Shown piece by piece: positions 18,978-29,875 of a stretch of DNA of 64,000 nucleotides. The notes under the pieces were generated by a model that saw nothing but the letters and a program-made list of their open reading frames with translations, was not told where the DNA came from and did not search any database. Position numbers and translations under genes: made by a program. Within the stretch, counting starts at the first letter, position 1, and each line of letters begins with the position of its first letter. Source of the DNA: Gallionellaceae bacterium (GTDB lineage: Bacteria; Pseudomonadota; Gammaproteobacteria; Burkholderiales; Gallionellaceae); the NCBI GenBank assembly GCA_027448945.1, contig DAIDMQ010000016.1, positions 1-64,000 on the forward strand, in the 5' to 3' direction.

Positions 18978-19331
18978 TCAGCTTTTCTTCTTGACCACGA
19001 ATGGATGGGCGTGTCTGCTCAGAATGAAGTCGGCAATCAGCTTGAACCAAATGGTGAGCCCGGCCATGGCGCTCCAAGTACTGTAATCGAAAGTCGCTGA
19101 GACTACACCGTAGATCGTTACAAGCAATGTCACGGCAGCCAGTAGATTGATGGCCAATGTGTAAGGTGCATATCGTTCTGCATTTTCAGGAGGCTGCCCG
19201 CGTTTGAGGGCGACTTCAGAATAGTCACGTTTGATCGCGATGCGCCAAGAACGTCTGAGCCAGTAAAAGGAGATCGGAAATAGTGCGATGAATAGTATCC
19301 ATGTCATCGCGATGCTGATATCAAAAACCAT
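18978..19331 (-). CDS. Putative small membrane protein
   Basis: 117 aa with three hydrophobic segments. Confidence 0.6.
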   Translation of the reverse strand: MVFDISIAMTWILFIALFPISFYWLRRSWRIAIKRDYSEVALKRGQPPENAERYAPYTLAINLLAAVTLLVTIYGVVSATFDYSTWSAMAGLTIWFKLIADFILSRHAHPFVVKKKS

Positions 19332-19343
19332 GTGCTCTCCAAG

Positions 19344-19370
19344 AAAAAACCCCGCCGGGTTAGGGCGGGG
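19344..19370 (-). terminator. Rho-independent terminator for the symporter operon
   Basis: CCCCGCC-CTAACCC-GGCGGGG followed by a T-run (minus strand). Confidence 0.8.
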
Positions 19371-19397
19371 TCAATGTTACAGATAAATCAAACTATT

Positions 19398-21206
19398 TTA
19401 GTGTGCACCGTCTACAGCTTTAGCGCCGCGTGGGGTACGTACACTTTCAACCAAGTGCTGGATGTGCTCCGGTGGTTCTGGAGTGAACTTGTCTACCAAG
19501 AAAGCAACCGCGAAGTTGACCAACGCACCCACTGCACCAAATGCTTCCGGCGTGATGCCGAAGAAGCTGTTAGGGCCGCCTATCATGTTCACGAAGTCAG
19601 TACCTTTGATGAAGAAGATACCCTTGTGTGCGAACACGTAGAACAGTGTGATACTCAGGCCTGCCAACATACCGGCGATAGCACCTTCTTTGTTCATCTT
19701 CTTGCTGAAGATACCCATCATGATTGCCGGGAACAAGGAGCTCGCCGCAATACCGAAGGCCAGCGCAACCGTACCCGCCGCGAAGCCGGGAGGATTCAGA
19801 CCCAGATAGCCCGCAACGACGATGGAGCATGCCATGGCGATCTTGCCTGCCACGAGCTCGTTCTTTTCGCTGATATTCGGATTGAAAACACCTTTGATCA
19901 AGTCGTGCGAGATGGCGGATGAGATTGCCAGCAACAGACCTGCGGCCGTCGACAACGCAGCGGCCAAACCACCCGCGGCAACCAAAGCGATCACCCAGTT
20001 GGGCAGCAATGCGATCTCGGGGTTAGCCAACACGATGATATCTGGATTGACAGTCAGTTCGTTACCCTTCCATCCTGCAGCTTCAGCCTTGGCTATAACG
20101 GCTGTGTTCTTGGTACTGTCGTTGTAGTACTGGATACGTCCGTCGCCGTTCTTGTCTTCGAATTTCAACAAGCCAGTCTTTTCCCAACGTGCCATCCAGT
20201 CTGGACGCTCTTCGTATTTGATCTGTGAGTCGTGTGCATATGGGTCCGCGTTCTGCATCACGACGCCGGGTGTCATCGTGCGCAACAAATTCATTTTGGC
20301 CATTGCACCTACTGCTGGTGCAGTCGTGTACAAGATCGCGATGAAAACCAAAGCCCAGCCAGCAGAAGAGCGGGCAGCTGCAACAGTGGGAACGGTGAAG
20401 AAGCGCATGATGACGTGAGGCAGACCCGCTGTACCGATCATCAGGGACAAGGTGTACACGAACATGTTCAGTGTACTACCCGCCGTTGAGGTGGTGTACT
20501 GACCAAAACCCAAGTCGACCACAATAGTGTCCAGCTTTTGCAGCAGGGAGATATCGGAGCCAGCCAGGTTCGAACCCAAGCCCAATTGGGGGATAGGATT
20601 ACCAGTCAGTTGCAAGGAGATAAAAATTGCAGGAACTGTGTAAGCGAAGATCAGAACCCAGTATTGAGCTACTTGTGTGTAGGTGATGCCCTTCATGCCG
20701 CCCATAACAGCGTATACAAAAACGATACCCATACCGACATACACGCCAGTCTCACTTGAAACGCCCAAGAAGCGTGAGAATGCCACACCCACCCCGGTCA
20801 TTTGGCCAATCACATACGTCAGCGAGGCTGTCAGCAAGCACAGCACAGCTACGGTAGAAGCAGACTTGGAGTAGTAGCGGTCGCCAATGAATTGGGGAAC
20901 GGTGAACTTACCGAACTTACGCAGATATGGTGCCAGCAACAAAGCCAGCAACACATAGCCACCTGTCCAGCCCATCAGGAACAGACCGCCACCGTAACCC
21001 ATGTTGGAAATTAGGCCCGCCATGGAGATGAAAGATGCGGCCGACATCCAGTCCGCCGCTGTCGCCATACCGTTTACACGCGGGCCTACGCCACCACCTG
21101 CGACGTAGAACTCACTGGTGCTGCCTGCGCGGGCCCAGAAAGCGATACCAAGGTAAAGCGCAAAACTCAGCCCTACGACCAGGTAAATTGTTGATTGCAG
21201 TTCCAT
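19398..21206 (-). CDS. Sodium:solute symporter (ActP-like cation/acetate symporter)
   Basis: SSS-family 602 aa protein with many TM helices; paired with DUF4212 gene. Confidence 0.9.
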   Translation of the reverse strand: MELQSTIYLVVGLSFALYLGIAFWARAGSTSEFYVAGGGVGPRVNGMATAADWMSAASFISMAGLISNMGYGGGLFLMGWTGGYVLLALLLAPYLRKFGKFTVPQFIGDRYYSKSASTVAVLCLLTASLTYVIGQMTGVGVAFSRFLGVSSETGVYVGMGIVFVYAVMGGMKGITYTQVAQYWVLIFAYTVPAIFISLQLTGNPIPQLGLGSNLAGSDISLLQKLDTIVVDLGFGQYTTSTAGSTLNMFVYTLSLMIGTAGLPHVIMRFFTVPTVAAARSSAGWALVFIAILYTTAPAVGAMAKMNLLRTMTPGVVMQNADPYAHDSQIKYEERPDWMARWEKTGLLKFEDKNGDGRIQYYNDSTKNTAVIAKAEAAGWKGNELTVNPDIIVLANPEIALLPNWVIALVAAGGLAAALSTAAGLLLAISSAISHDLIKGVFNPNISEKNELVAGKIAMACSIVVAGYLGLNPPGFAAGTVALAFGIAASSLFPAIMMGIFSKKMNKEGAIAGMLAGLSITLFYVFAHKGIFFIKGTDFVNMIGGPNSFFGITPEAFGAVGALVNFAVAFLVDKFTPEPPEHIQHLVESVRTPRGAKAVDGAH

Positions 21207-21215
21207 GTTATCCCC

Positions 21216-21470
21216 TTAGTCTTCGTGTACGTCGAATTTACGATCAATCTCACCCATCTTTTTGGCATAAACAAAAATCAAAGCCACGAAGACATAGATA
21301 GATCCCTGTTGGGCAAACCAAAAGCCCAGTGGATAACCGCCCAGATGTATGTTGTTGAGTATGTCGGCAAACAAAATGCCTGCGCCGAATGACACTAAGA
21401 ACCAAATTGCCAGGATCTTGGTCAGCAAACCCAACGTGGCCTTCCAATAGGCCTCGCCGCTTTTGTCCAT
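21216..21470 (-). CDS. DUF4212 domain protein (putative symporter small subunit)
   Basis: WKATLGLLTKILAIWFLVSFGAGILFADILN...GFWFAQQGSIYVFVALIFVYAKKM. Confidence 0.9.
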   Translation of the reverse strand: MDKSGEAYWKATLGLLTKILAIWFLVSFGAGILFADILNNIHLGGYPLGFWFAQQGSIYVFVALIFVYAKKMGEIDRKFDVHED

Positions 21471-21616
21471 TGTTATTCCCCTTTATTATTGACGTAATAT
21501 TTTCGAAATGTCGGTGTCTCGAAGTGATGAAATGAGACGCGAGGATTGTATATCAGCCGGATTGAAATAATCGACTATAAATCGCCTATATCCTGATAGT
21601 TGGCATGGATATGAGC

Positions 21617-22303
21617 CTAAATCTCGTTTTTTGAATGCCGCAACTCACGTTCCAAATCGCGTAATGCATGGTAATTCAATCTGCTAGCGTTGTTACATTG
21701 CGCCACGAGTAGTAGTTGAGCAGTTGCTAATGCATCTGCGAGTGCATTGTGGCGACTGTCATTGATGATGTTGAAATGACGAGTCCAGTCATCAAGGACG
21801 CGGTGGGTATACATCAGGGTGGGGAATCGTGCCGGCATGACATAGGCCAAATCCAACCAAGTGTGCTTGAAATTAAAGCCCAGATAAGCCTTCATCGCCT
21901 TGCGTATCATGGTCTCATCGAAGGTGACATGAAAGGCAACCAGCGGGTCTTTGCCGATGAACTCAAGAAAATCTAGCAATGCATCTGCCGGCAGAACGCC
22001 CTCGCGTTGAGCGGAGCCTGAGATGCCATGGATGAGAATGTTGTCATGGTTGCTGCTGGTGGACTGTTGCAATACGACGGAGTAACTGTCGCTTAGCACG
22101 ATGCGTTGGTCCACTACGGCAACCGCTCCGATGGAGAGCAAAGTGTCCGTGATCAGGTTGAGTCCCGTGGTTTCCACATCAAGCACCACACAGCGCAGCG
22201 CGTCACGCAATACAGGGAGTGCTTGCCAAGCTGCCAGACGCTCAGTTTGCTTTGCTGTCAGTTGTGCCCTGGGTGCCAGCCAGCGTTGCAAGATGCTTTT
22301 CAA
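21617..22303 (-). CDS. 3'-5' exonuclease (DnaQ/epsilon-like)
   Basis: VVLDVETTGLN exo I motif, DSRHNALADALATAQL exo III motif. Confidence 0.9.
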   Translation of the reverse strand: MKSILQRWLAPRAQLTAKQTERLAAWQALPVLRDALRCVVLDVETTGLNLITDTLLSIGAVAVVDQRIVLSDSYSVVLQQSTSSNHDNILIHGISGSAQREGVLPADALLDFLEFIGKDPLVAFHVTFDETMIRKAMKAYLGFNFKHTWLDLAYVMPARFPTLMYTHRVLDDWTRHFNIINDSRHNALADALATAQLLLVAQCNNASRLNYHALRDLERELRHSKNEI

Positions 22304-24192
22304 AGTTGGTAGTCCAGTGCCAGCTTGGCTTGGGCCTTGCGCGCCTGACGGAAGGCTTCTTTGAGGATACGCCGGTCGAGTTCGTTAAGCTGCTCGGGGT
22401 CAAGTAGATTGTCGAGTTCTTGAACCGTTGTATTGGTATTTTTACTGACTTCATAGTGGTGGCGCAGGCGCAACATCTGAATGAACAGAAAGGCGTTGAT
22501 CCAGCCTTCGATTTCGGCTGCCGGGATGTGGGCGACCACGGCACTCTGGCGCAATCTTTGTACGGTGCTGGTGGATGTCACGCCGGTAGCGAGACTCATG
22601 ATGCGCGCCGCATCGACAAAGGGTGTCAGGCCGTTGAATTTGAGGTCGATGCGATCCGTTTCATTGAGGACGAAATCGCGCACCAGGCCTAACGGCGGAC
22701 GATTGCGTATGGCATTTGCGGCCATTTGGTGCAAAAAACGCTGGTTGCCGCGCGTCAACTGCGCCAACCAGTTGCGCAGTTGCTCGGCGAGTTTGGTTTG
22801 TCCAGCCAGCGCACGAAAATCGAAAAAAATGGAGGAATGCAACAGACTTTCTGGTGAGCCCCTGTCCACCCATTTGCTGAAGACCGCACGCCATTCGTCC
22901 ATGGACAGACACCACTGCGGATTGGACGCCATGATGTTGCCCTTGCATAAGGAAAAACCGCAACGCGCCATCGCGTGATTGATACGCAGGGCGACGGGAA
23001 GGAGCTTGCCGCGTACCTCATCGACAGTCATGCCCTCTGGTACGGTGAAGATCAGGGCATTATCCTGGTCGGTGTTCAAAGTCTGTTCCAAGCGACCGCC
23101 AGAACCCATTACCAGCCAGCACAGTCCCTCATATATTGGTGTGTCGCACAGGCCTGCTGCATTGCACTCGAGTTCAATCAGTCGAGCTGAGAGCAAATCG
23201 TTGAGCGTGGAGATGAATAAGGTTAGCTGTTCGGGAGCAACGCCCTGAGCCATCATGTTGTGTGTCAAGGTGCGTATGTCTTTACTTAAGCCGACAAGTA
23301 CATCGATGTTCTCGGCTTTGCGTAATGCGCCACTGATCTGGCGCAAGCCGACGCGTTGCAGAGAGAATAAATCGCGTTCCGACAAGATGCCCAATAGCAC
23401 GCCGCCATTGTCGCAGACCAGTACGTGACGGAAACCCTTGCGCGCCATCACCATGGCTGCCTCATAAGCGAGCGCATCGGGGGGCAGTGTTGTGGGAGAG
23501 TGGCTCATCACCGCAGAGATGGGTTGGTCGGTTGCGATGCAGGGTAGGACGACGCGACCAAGCAGATCATTCAGGGTGAAGATGCCTAAAGGTTTGTTGC
23601 TGGTATCGACGACTATCATGGAGCCGACTTGCGCATCACGCATGGTCGTCAGTGCGATTTGTATGCTGGTGTCTGGCGGACAAGTGACAGGGGTGCGGCG
23701 TATCACATCCGCCAAGGTGGTCGACATTGATTGTTGTTCGCTGGCCGCCTGCGAGAATTTTGCTTGCATGGCCTGATTGGACTGATCGAACAAAGCCGCA
23801 ATACGACGGGTGCAGAAATCCTTGAATACCATCGATAGCCCAAGCAGCGAATGGAAATCTGCCACGTCGAGTTCGAAGCAGAAAACGTCGGTAGTCGCCC
23901 TGTAAGTCGCGGATACGGCACGTGCGGCGAGCAGGGCTCCAACGGGGAAGCTTTCACCCTCGTGCAATTCCATCACGGCATCTTCGCTGTGACGCTCGCC
24001 CTGCACCATGCCCTGTTTGATAATCAGGAATCTCGTGGATTTACCCTGCGCAGGTTCGAGTATCACTGTGCCTTTAGGATAGTAGGCCAAACGTAGTCGC
24101 TCTAGCAGCCAGATTTGATGGCCGGTCTCCATCCTGTCATAAGGTGCATGTGCGGTGAGAAAAGAAAGCTGTGAGATGTGAATCGCGCTCAA
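22300..24192 (-). CDS. DUF294 nucleotidyltransferase-like protein with cyclic-nucleotide-binding and CBS domains
   Basis: cNMP-binding-like N-terminus, CBS pair, GSGGRLEQTLNTDQDNALIF. Confidence 0.9.
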   Translation of the reverse strand: MSAIHISQLSFLTAHAPYDRMETGHQIWLLERLRLAYYPKGTVILEPAQGKSTRFLIIKQGMVQGERHSEDAVMELHEGESFPVGALLAARAVSATYRATTDVFCFELDVADFHSLLGLSMVFKDFCTRRIAALFDQSNQAMQAKFSQAASEQQSMSTTLADVIRRTPVTCPPDTSIQIALTTMRDAQVGSMIVVDTSNKPLGIFTLNDLLGRVVLPCIATDQPISAVMSHSPTTLPPDALAYEAAMVMARKGFRHVLVCDNGGVLLGILSERDLFSLQRVGLRQISGALRKAENIDVLVGLSKDIRTLTHNMMAQGVAPEQLTLFISTLNDLLSARLIELECNAAGLCDTPIYEGLCWLVMGSGGRLEQTLNTDQDNALIFTVPEGMTVDEVRGKLLPVALRINHAMARCGFSLCKGNIMASNPQWCLSMDEWRAVFSKWVDRGSPESLLHSSIFFDFRALAGQTKLAEQLRNWLAQLTRGNQRFLHQMAANAIRNRPPLGLVRDFVLNETDRIDLKFNGLTPFVDAARIMSLATGVTSTSTVQRLRQSAVVAHIPAAEIEGWINAFLFIQMLRLRHHYEVSKNTNTTVQELDNLLDPEQLNELDRRILKEAFRQARKAQAKLALDYQL

Positions 24193-24325
24193 TGTAAGGC
24201 CTCCGATTGGTATCTTCCTAATATTATAACGATGCGTTCAATCTCGTCGGAATGAAACTTTTGGCTTAAGCCCAAGGCCGGGTTGTTAAGTGTGCAGCTC
24301 GCGCTGACTTGCTTGTTTTAGGCTC

Positions 24326-26371
24326 ATGGTATTGGGTTATACTCCGAACGTTTTGGACAAACTTGTACGGTCTGTCATGTCACCCAATCGACTCTTCCCA
24401 AGCATGGCTGTATTGCTGTCGATAGCCACATCTAGTGTGCTCGCCGAGAGTGAACAGGATTTTCTGCAGGAATTTCCGGTGGTGCTTAGTGCATCCCGCT
24501 TGTCGCAGCCGCTTTCTGAAGCGCCTAACGCGATGACGGTGATAGATCGCAACATGATAGTTGCGTCCGGCTTCCGCAATTTGCCAGATGTGTTCAGTCT
24601 GGTTCCGGGCATGTATGTAAGCTATTACAGCGGAGCCCAGCCTATCGTCTCCTATCACGGCTCCACAGATCAGTATGCACGCGCTATGCAGGTCTTGATT
24701 GATGGCCGCAGTGTCTATATGCCCCCACTTGGCACTGTTGACTGGGCCGGTTTGCCGATCACTTTGGATGACATCGAGCGCATAGAAGTGATACGCGGTC
24801 CTGCGGCCGCTTCCTATGGCGCGAACTCTGTGCACGGTGTGATTAACATCATCACGCGGGACGCGGGTGCGATTAAAGGCACCAGGGTCGCGGTGACCAG
24901 GGGTAATAAAGGTGTCAATGATGTGATCGGCCAGTTCGGCCATAACGGTGAGCGCTACGATTACCGCATGACCATGGCGTATAAAGCGGATAACGGCTAT
25001 GACGACCGAACCGCGACACATTTCCCCAGCCAGTCTGCGGCGGACATGAACAATAGCAATGACAGCAATCAGGCACGATTGCTGAACTATCGCGGCAGTT
25101 TCTATCCGGATAGCACCAATAATTTTGATGTGCAGTTGGGTGTTAGCCGCGACATCCAGGGCGTAGGTTATTGGGATAGTCATGCACAGTTGAACCCGTT
25201 TCACGACCTGATCACACTGAACAGCTTTTAGCAGTTGAATTGGTTGCACCAGCTACAAAATGAATCTGAACTCAGTGTGCGCATCTCGCATACGCGTAAT
25301 GCCTATCAAGAAAATTTCAATGTGCCTGTGTTGGGTGTGGCCGTGCCGATTGCCAAATCGCCGAGTGCCGATCGCACCGCCTTGGAGGTGCAGCATACTG
25401 TCAATCTGACGGTGGACAATCGCCTGGTTTATGGATTGCAACATAGTGTTGAGCAGGCATATAGCAACGTTATTGTTCCGATGAATGCGCCGGCCAGTTT
25501 TATTCATCAGATTGATGTGCGTTCTACCCGCGTGTTTATGCATGACGAGTGGCGCTTCACACCCAGGTTGATCACCAATGTGGGTGGCATGTATGAAAAT
25601 GACGGACAAGGCGCGAAGAGAGTCTCGCCACGGGCGAGTTTGAATTTTCATATCTTGCCCAAGCAGACCGTGCGACTGGGTGCTTCGATTGCTTACCGCA
25701 CACCCTCCCTGGCAGAAAACTACGGCACGTCAGCGCTGAACTATCAGGTTGGAGACAAAATAATCGCCGGTTCGACATCTTTGCATCTTAACTCCGAGAA
25801 GATGTTGTCGCGTGAAATCGGATATCTGGGGGAGTTTGAGGATTGGAATAGTACTGTGGATATGCGGGTGTTCCGGGATCAGTTCAGTGGTGCGATCTAC
25901 CCGACCAATGTGTTTTTTAGCAATGGGTTGTCAGGCGAATACGACGGTGTAGAAACCACGTTGAAGCATAGTTTTTCGCCAGGGGCACAACTGACGATCA
26001 ATTATGCGCACGAATTGGCGCGCAGCAATATTGCCGCATTACAGCCCGCAGGAAACGACTTGCTGGCAGCCAGCACGCCCATGAATACTGTCAGTGCGAT
26101 GTTCGCGCACAATTTGGATAATGGCATCTCATACAGTATCTCGTATTATCAACAGGGGCAGTTGCAAGCCTTCGACCGTGGAACGACAGATATGCAGGGG
26201 ATGCATAAACGCACGGATGTGCGCTTGGCTCAAGCCTTTAAAAATCTTGCCGGTTTGAAGGGCGATATCGCCTTGGTTGTGCAAAATTTATTCCAAGACA
26301 ATTACACCGAATATGTTGCAACCAGTGTGTTTGATCGGCGCGCTTACGTGACACTGAGTTTGCACTGGTGA
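24326..26371 (+). pseudogene. TonB-dependent receptor, interrupted by an in-frame TAG (25229-25231)
   Basis: Plug domain SASRLSQPLSEAPNAMTVIDR...; second ORF 25235-26371 continues in the same frame to a beta-barrel end VTLSLHW. Confidence 0.85.
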
Positions 26372-26422
26372 CCTTGGTGATTATGGTGTTATCTTAGACG
26401 CCTGTCTTTACGAGATATCCTC

Positions 26423-26857
26423 ATGTCATTTCAGAATCCAAACCTCGAGCAGATACGTGCATTGTTGCACTCGGTAAAACGCGTTGCGGTACTGGGATTG
26501 TCGCCAAATACCGCGCGTCCCAGTTTTCGGGTTGCCAGTGGTTTGCAAAGTCGCGGCTATCAGATCATCCCGGTGCGTCCCATGGTAGATGAAGTGTTGG
26601 GTGAGCGCGCCTACCCAGATCTGGAAAGCTTGCCGCAGCTGCCTGACATCGTGGATGTGTTCCGGGCCTCTGAGCATGTGAGTGCTATTGTCGACAGCTG
26701 CATCACGCTGGGTATCAAGAAGCTGTGGTTGCAAGATGGCGTGATAGACGGGAATGCCGCCTTGCGTGCGCAACAAGCAGGCATAACAGTCGTTATGGAT
26801 AGATGCATGTGGCGTGATTGTGTACAGCTTTGCGGGGAGTTGGAAGGTAATGATTAA
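26423..26857 (+). CDS. CoA-binding protein (YccU-like)
   Basis: VAVLGLSPNTARPSFRVASGLQSRGYQIIPVRP...GIKKLWLQDGV. Confidence 0.9.
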   Translation: MSFQNPNLEQIRALLHSVKRVAVLGLSPNTARPSFRVASGLQSRGYQIIPVRPMVDEVLGERAYPDLESLPQLPDIVDVFRASEHVSAIVDSCITLGIKKLWLQDGVIDGNAALRAQQAGITVVMDRCMWRDCVQLCGELEGND

Positions 26858-27425
26858 ACAACGTTGTGCCTGGGCGGGAGATGATGCGTTATATCAGCGT
26901 TACCACGATTTGGAGTGGGGCGTGCCTTTGCATGATGATGACAAACTATTCGAGTTCCTTATCTTGGAGGGTGCGCAAGCGGGATTGAGCTGGATCACCA
27001 TTTTGCGCAAACGCGAGAATTATCGTGCCGCTTTCGATGGTTTTGACGCAAAGTGCATTGCCCGCTATACCCCGGCTAAAATAGAATCACTGTTGCAAGA
27101 TTCGGGCATTGTGCGCAACCGTTTGAAAGTGAACTCCACCGTGCTGAATGCGCAGAAATTCTTGGAAGTGCAAGTGGCGTTCGGCAGTTTCGATGCCTAC
27201 ATTTGGCAATTCGTAGGCGGCAAAACAATACAGAACACGCGACACAGTTTGGCGGATATACCGGCCAGCAGCAAAGAGTCGGATGCCATGAGTAAAGATC
27301 TGAAGAAGCGCGGCTTCAAATTCATAGGGACTACAATCTGCTACGCCTTCATGCAGGCGACCGGTATGGTCAACGACCACACCGCAGAGTGTTTCCGCCA
27401 CGGACCATTGAGCAAGAAAGGATAG
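26850..27425 (+). CDS. tag: DNA-3-methyladenine glycosylase I
   Basis: RCAWAGDDALYQRYHDLEWGVPLHDDDKLFEFLILEGAQAGLSW; start at ATG 26850. Confidence 0.95.
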   Translation: MIKQRCAWAGDDALYQRYHDLEWGVPLHDDDKLFEFLILEGAQAGLSWITILRKRENYRAAFDGFDAKCIARYTPAKIESLLQDSGIVRNRLKVNSTVLNAQKFLEVQVAFGSFDAYIWQFVGGKTIQNTRHSLADIPASSKESDAMSKDLKKRGFKFIGTTICYAFMQATGMVNDHTAECFRHGPLSKKG

Positions 27426-27428
27426 GCT

Positions 27429-28253
27429 ATGAAATTCACCAAAATGCACGGTGCGGGTAATGACTTCGTCGTCATAGACGGGGTACGCCAATCAGTGAAT
27501 CTGACCCCGGAACAACTGCGCTTGCTGGCTGATCGCAATTTCGGTGTGGGCTGCGATCAGATACTGCTGGTCGAAAAAGCACAGAGTAAAGAGGCGGACT
27601 TTCGCTATCGCATCTTCAATGCGGATGGCGGTGAGGTGGAGCAGTGCGGTAACGGTGCGCGCTGTTTCGTGCGTTTTGTACATGATCAGAAGTTGACCGG
27701 TAAGCGTGAGATTGTGGTTGAGACCAAGAGTGGTTTGATCGTGCCCAAACTGGAGGATGACGGGCGCGTCACAGTCAACATGGGCGCGCCCATTTTTACC
27801 GCAGAGCGCATACCGTTCACAGAGGGTACCGGGCAAGTGAGCGAGCCCTTGCAAGTGGGTGATGAAATCGTGCATATCAGCGTTTTATCCATGGGCAATC
27901 CGCATGCGGTGCAGGTGGTCGGCGATGTGGAAAATGCCCCCGTAAACAAGCTGGGCCCGCTCATCGAACGTCACGAACGTTTTCCCAAGCGCGTCAATGC
28001 GGGTTTCATGCAAGTGCTAGACAGGCACAGTATCAAGCTGCGTGTATATGAACGCGGTACCGGCGAGACGCTGGCGTGTGGTACGGGCGCTTGTGCGGCA
28101 GTGGTGGCCGGAATACGTCTGGGCTTGGTGCAAAGCCCGGTACATGTGCTGACACGTGGCGGTTCATTGAGCATCGCCTGGGATGGGGTTGGCCATCCGG
28201 TGATGCTGACCGGCCCCGCAATCACCGTATTTAGCGGTGAGATTACCCTATAA
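27429..28253 (+). CDS. dapF: Diaminopimelate epimerase
   Basis: [45 protein letters not shown]. Confidence 0.98.
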   Translation: MKFTKMHGAGNDFVVIDGVRQSVNLTPEQLRLLADRNFGVGCDQILLVEKAQSKEADFRYRIFNADGGEVEQCGNGARCFVRFVHDQKLTGKREIVVETKSGLIVPKLEDDGRVTVNMGAPIFTAERIPFTEGTGQVSEPLQVGDEIVHISVLSMGNPHAVQVVGDVENAPVNKLGPLIERHERFPKRVNAGFMQVLDRHSIKLRVYERGTGETLACGTGACAAVVAGIRLGLVQSPVHVLTRGGSLSIAWDGVGHPVMLTGPAITVFSGEITL

Positions 28254-28262
28254 GGAGCGAGT

Positions 28263-28889
28263 ATGAGAGTAGAAGACGTAGCGCAATATCTGGAAGACAA
28301 TCCGCAATTCTTCGAGTCGCATATCGATAGCCTGTTGCGTATCGCCATCCCCCATCCTCATGGCGGGCGCACCATCTCGTTGAGTGAACGCCAGTTGTTG
28401 GCATTGCGCGAAAAGAACAAAGAGTTGGAAAAGAAATTGCATAATCTGCTGCAGTTCGCCAAAGAGAATGACGCCTTGCAACATAAGGTGCACGAGTTCA
28501 TCGTCGCACTGTTCGCCGCGCGTGATCTGGGTACGTTGCGTGACATGGTTCCGCATTTGCTGAGTGACATCTTCAATGTTCCTCACAGTGTGCTGCGCTT
28601 GTGGGAAGTCAATCCACCCAGTGCGGAGACGCTAGCCTTTGCAGACGCGCAAACTCAGCCCGTGTGCTTGCATCATGCCGCGCACGACACGGTCACATGG
28701 TTCGGTGAGAGTGCCCCGCAACTACGTTCCTACGCCTATATGCCCTTGCATGCAGGCAGCGATACAGTCGGTTTGCTGGTGCTTGCCAGCCCAGACAAGC
28801 AACGTTTCTATCCCGAGATGGGTACGGTGTTCTTGCAACGCATCGCTGACGCGGTTGCCAGTGCCTTGCATCCTCATTTGCAACCATAA
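28263..28889 (+). CDS. DUF484 family protein
   Basis: VAQYLEDNPQFFESHIDSLLRIAIPHPHGGRTISLSERQL; between dapF and xerC. Confidence 0.93.
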   Translation: MRVEDVAQYLEDNPQFFESHIDSLLRIAIPHPHGGRTISLSERQLLALREKNKELEKKLHNLLQFAKENDALQHKVHEFIVALFAARDLGTLRDMVPHLLSDIFNVPHSVLRLWEVNPPSAETLAFADAQTQPVCLHHAAHDTVTWFGESAPQLRSYAYMPLHAGSDTVGLLVLASPDKQRFYPEMGTVFLQRIADAVASALHPHLQP

Positions 28890-28890
28890 C

Positions 28891-29823
28891 GTGAACGATA
28901 CCGGCCAGTCTGATAACTTTGCCGTGGCGGCAGGCAATCAGCGCTATCTGGAAGAGTATCTTGCCTGGTTGCGTTTCGAAAAACGCTATTCTGAATTGAC
29001 TGCGGAAAATTACGCCCGTGATCTGCAACGTTTATTCGAATTGAGCGGGGATATGCCGCTGGATACGCTCAAGGTTCACCAGATTCGGCGTTATATCGCG
29101 CAGCTGCATGGACGGGGATTATCTGGCCGCTCTTTGGCGCGGATGCTATCTGCTTGGCGTGGATTTTTCGCTTATCTGATGCGTGCACACGGGCATGGTG
29201 ACAATCCCTGTGTAGGATTACGTGCCCCCAAAACGCCTAAGACTCTACCTCAGACACTGTCACCGGACGAGGCGGCGCGTCTGATGGAGATACCCGGTGA
29301 CGATGCCGCTGCGATACGCGACAAGGCGATGATGGAATTACTGTATTCCTCTGGTCTGCGTCTGGCCGAGTTGGTTTCTTTGGAGCAGGCCGACATGAAT
29401 AATGCCTTTGTCGAGCATGAGATACGCGTGACCGGTAAGGGCAGCAAGCAGCGTGTGATCCCCTTGGGTAGTTATGCGATCAGCGCACTGCAGGCCTGGC
29501 TGGCGGCGCGAGCGCAACTGGCGACTCCGGATGAGACGGCATTGTTCGTCGGTCAGCGCGGTTCGCGCATCTCGCCGCGTGTGGTCCAACTTCGTATGAA
29601 GGAGTGGGGCATCAAGCTGGGCATTAACAGCGGTGTCCACCCACATTTGCTGCGGCACTCTTTTGCGACACACGTATTACAATCCTCGGGCGACCTGCGT
29701 GCGGTACAGGAGATGTTGGGACATGCCAGCATCTCCACCACTCAGGTTTATACTCATCTGGATTTCCAATACCTCAGCAAGATCTATGACTCGGCGCACC
29801 CGCGCGCCAAACGTAAATCCTAA
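28891..29823 (+). CDS. xerC: Tyrosine recombinase XerC
   Basis: HLLRHSFATHVLQSSGDLRAVQEMLGHASISTTQVYTHLDFQYLSKIYDSAHPRAK; GTG start. Confidence 0.96.
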   Translation: MNDTGQSDNFAVAAGNQRYLEEYLAWLRFEKRYSELTAENYARDLQRLFELSGDMPLDTLKVHQIRRYIAQLHGRGLSGRSLARMLSAWRGFFAYLMRAHGHGDNPCVGLRAPKTPKTLPQTLSPDEAARLMEIPGDDAAAIRDKAMMELLYSSGLRLAELVSLEQADMNNAFVEHEIRVTGKGSKQRVIPLGSYAISALQAWLAARAQLATPDETALFVGQRGSRISPRVVQLRMKEWGIKLGINSGVHPHLLRHSFATHVLQSSGDLRAVQEMLGHASISTTQVYTHLDFQYLSKIYDSAHPRAKRKS

Positions 29824-29875
29824 GCACGGAGCATCGCTTCGTTGACCGGATGAAATTTTATCGCCTTTAAATACT

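Noticed and set aside
25229-25231. Pyrrolysine or programmed readthrough at the in-frame TAG
   Set aside because: No Pyl machinery or readthrough context seen; simple Tyr-to-amber mutation or sequencing error is more likely
24380-25249. 289-aa minus-strand ORF over the TonB receptor
   Set aside because: No recognisable features; sense strand encodes a clear TonB plug domain
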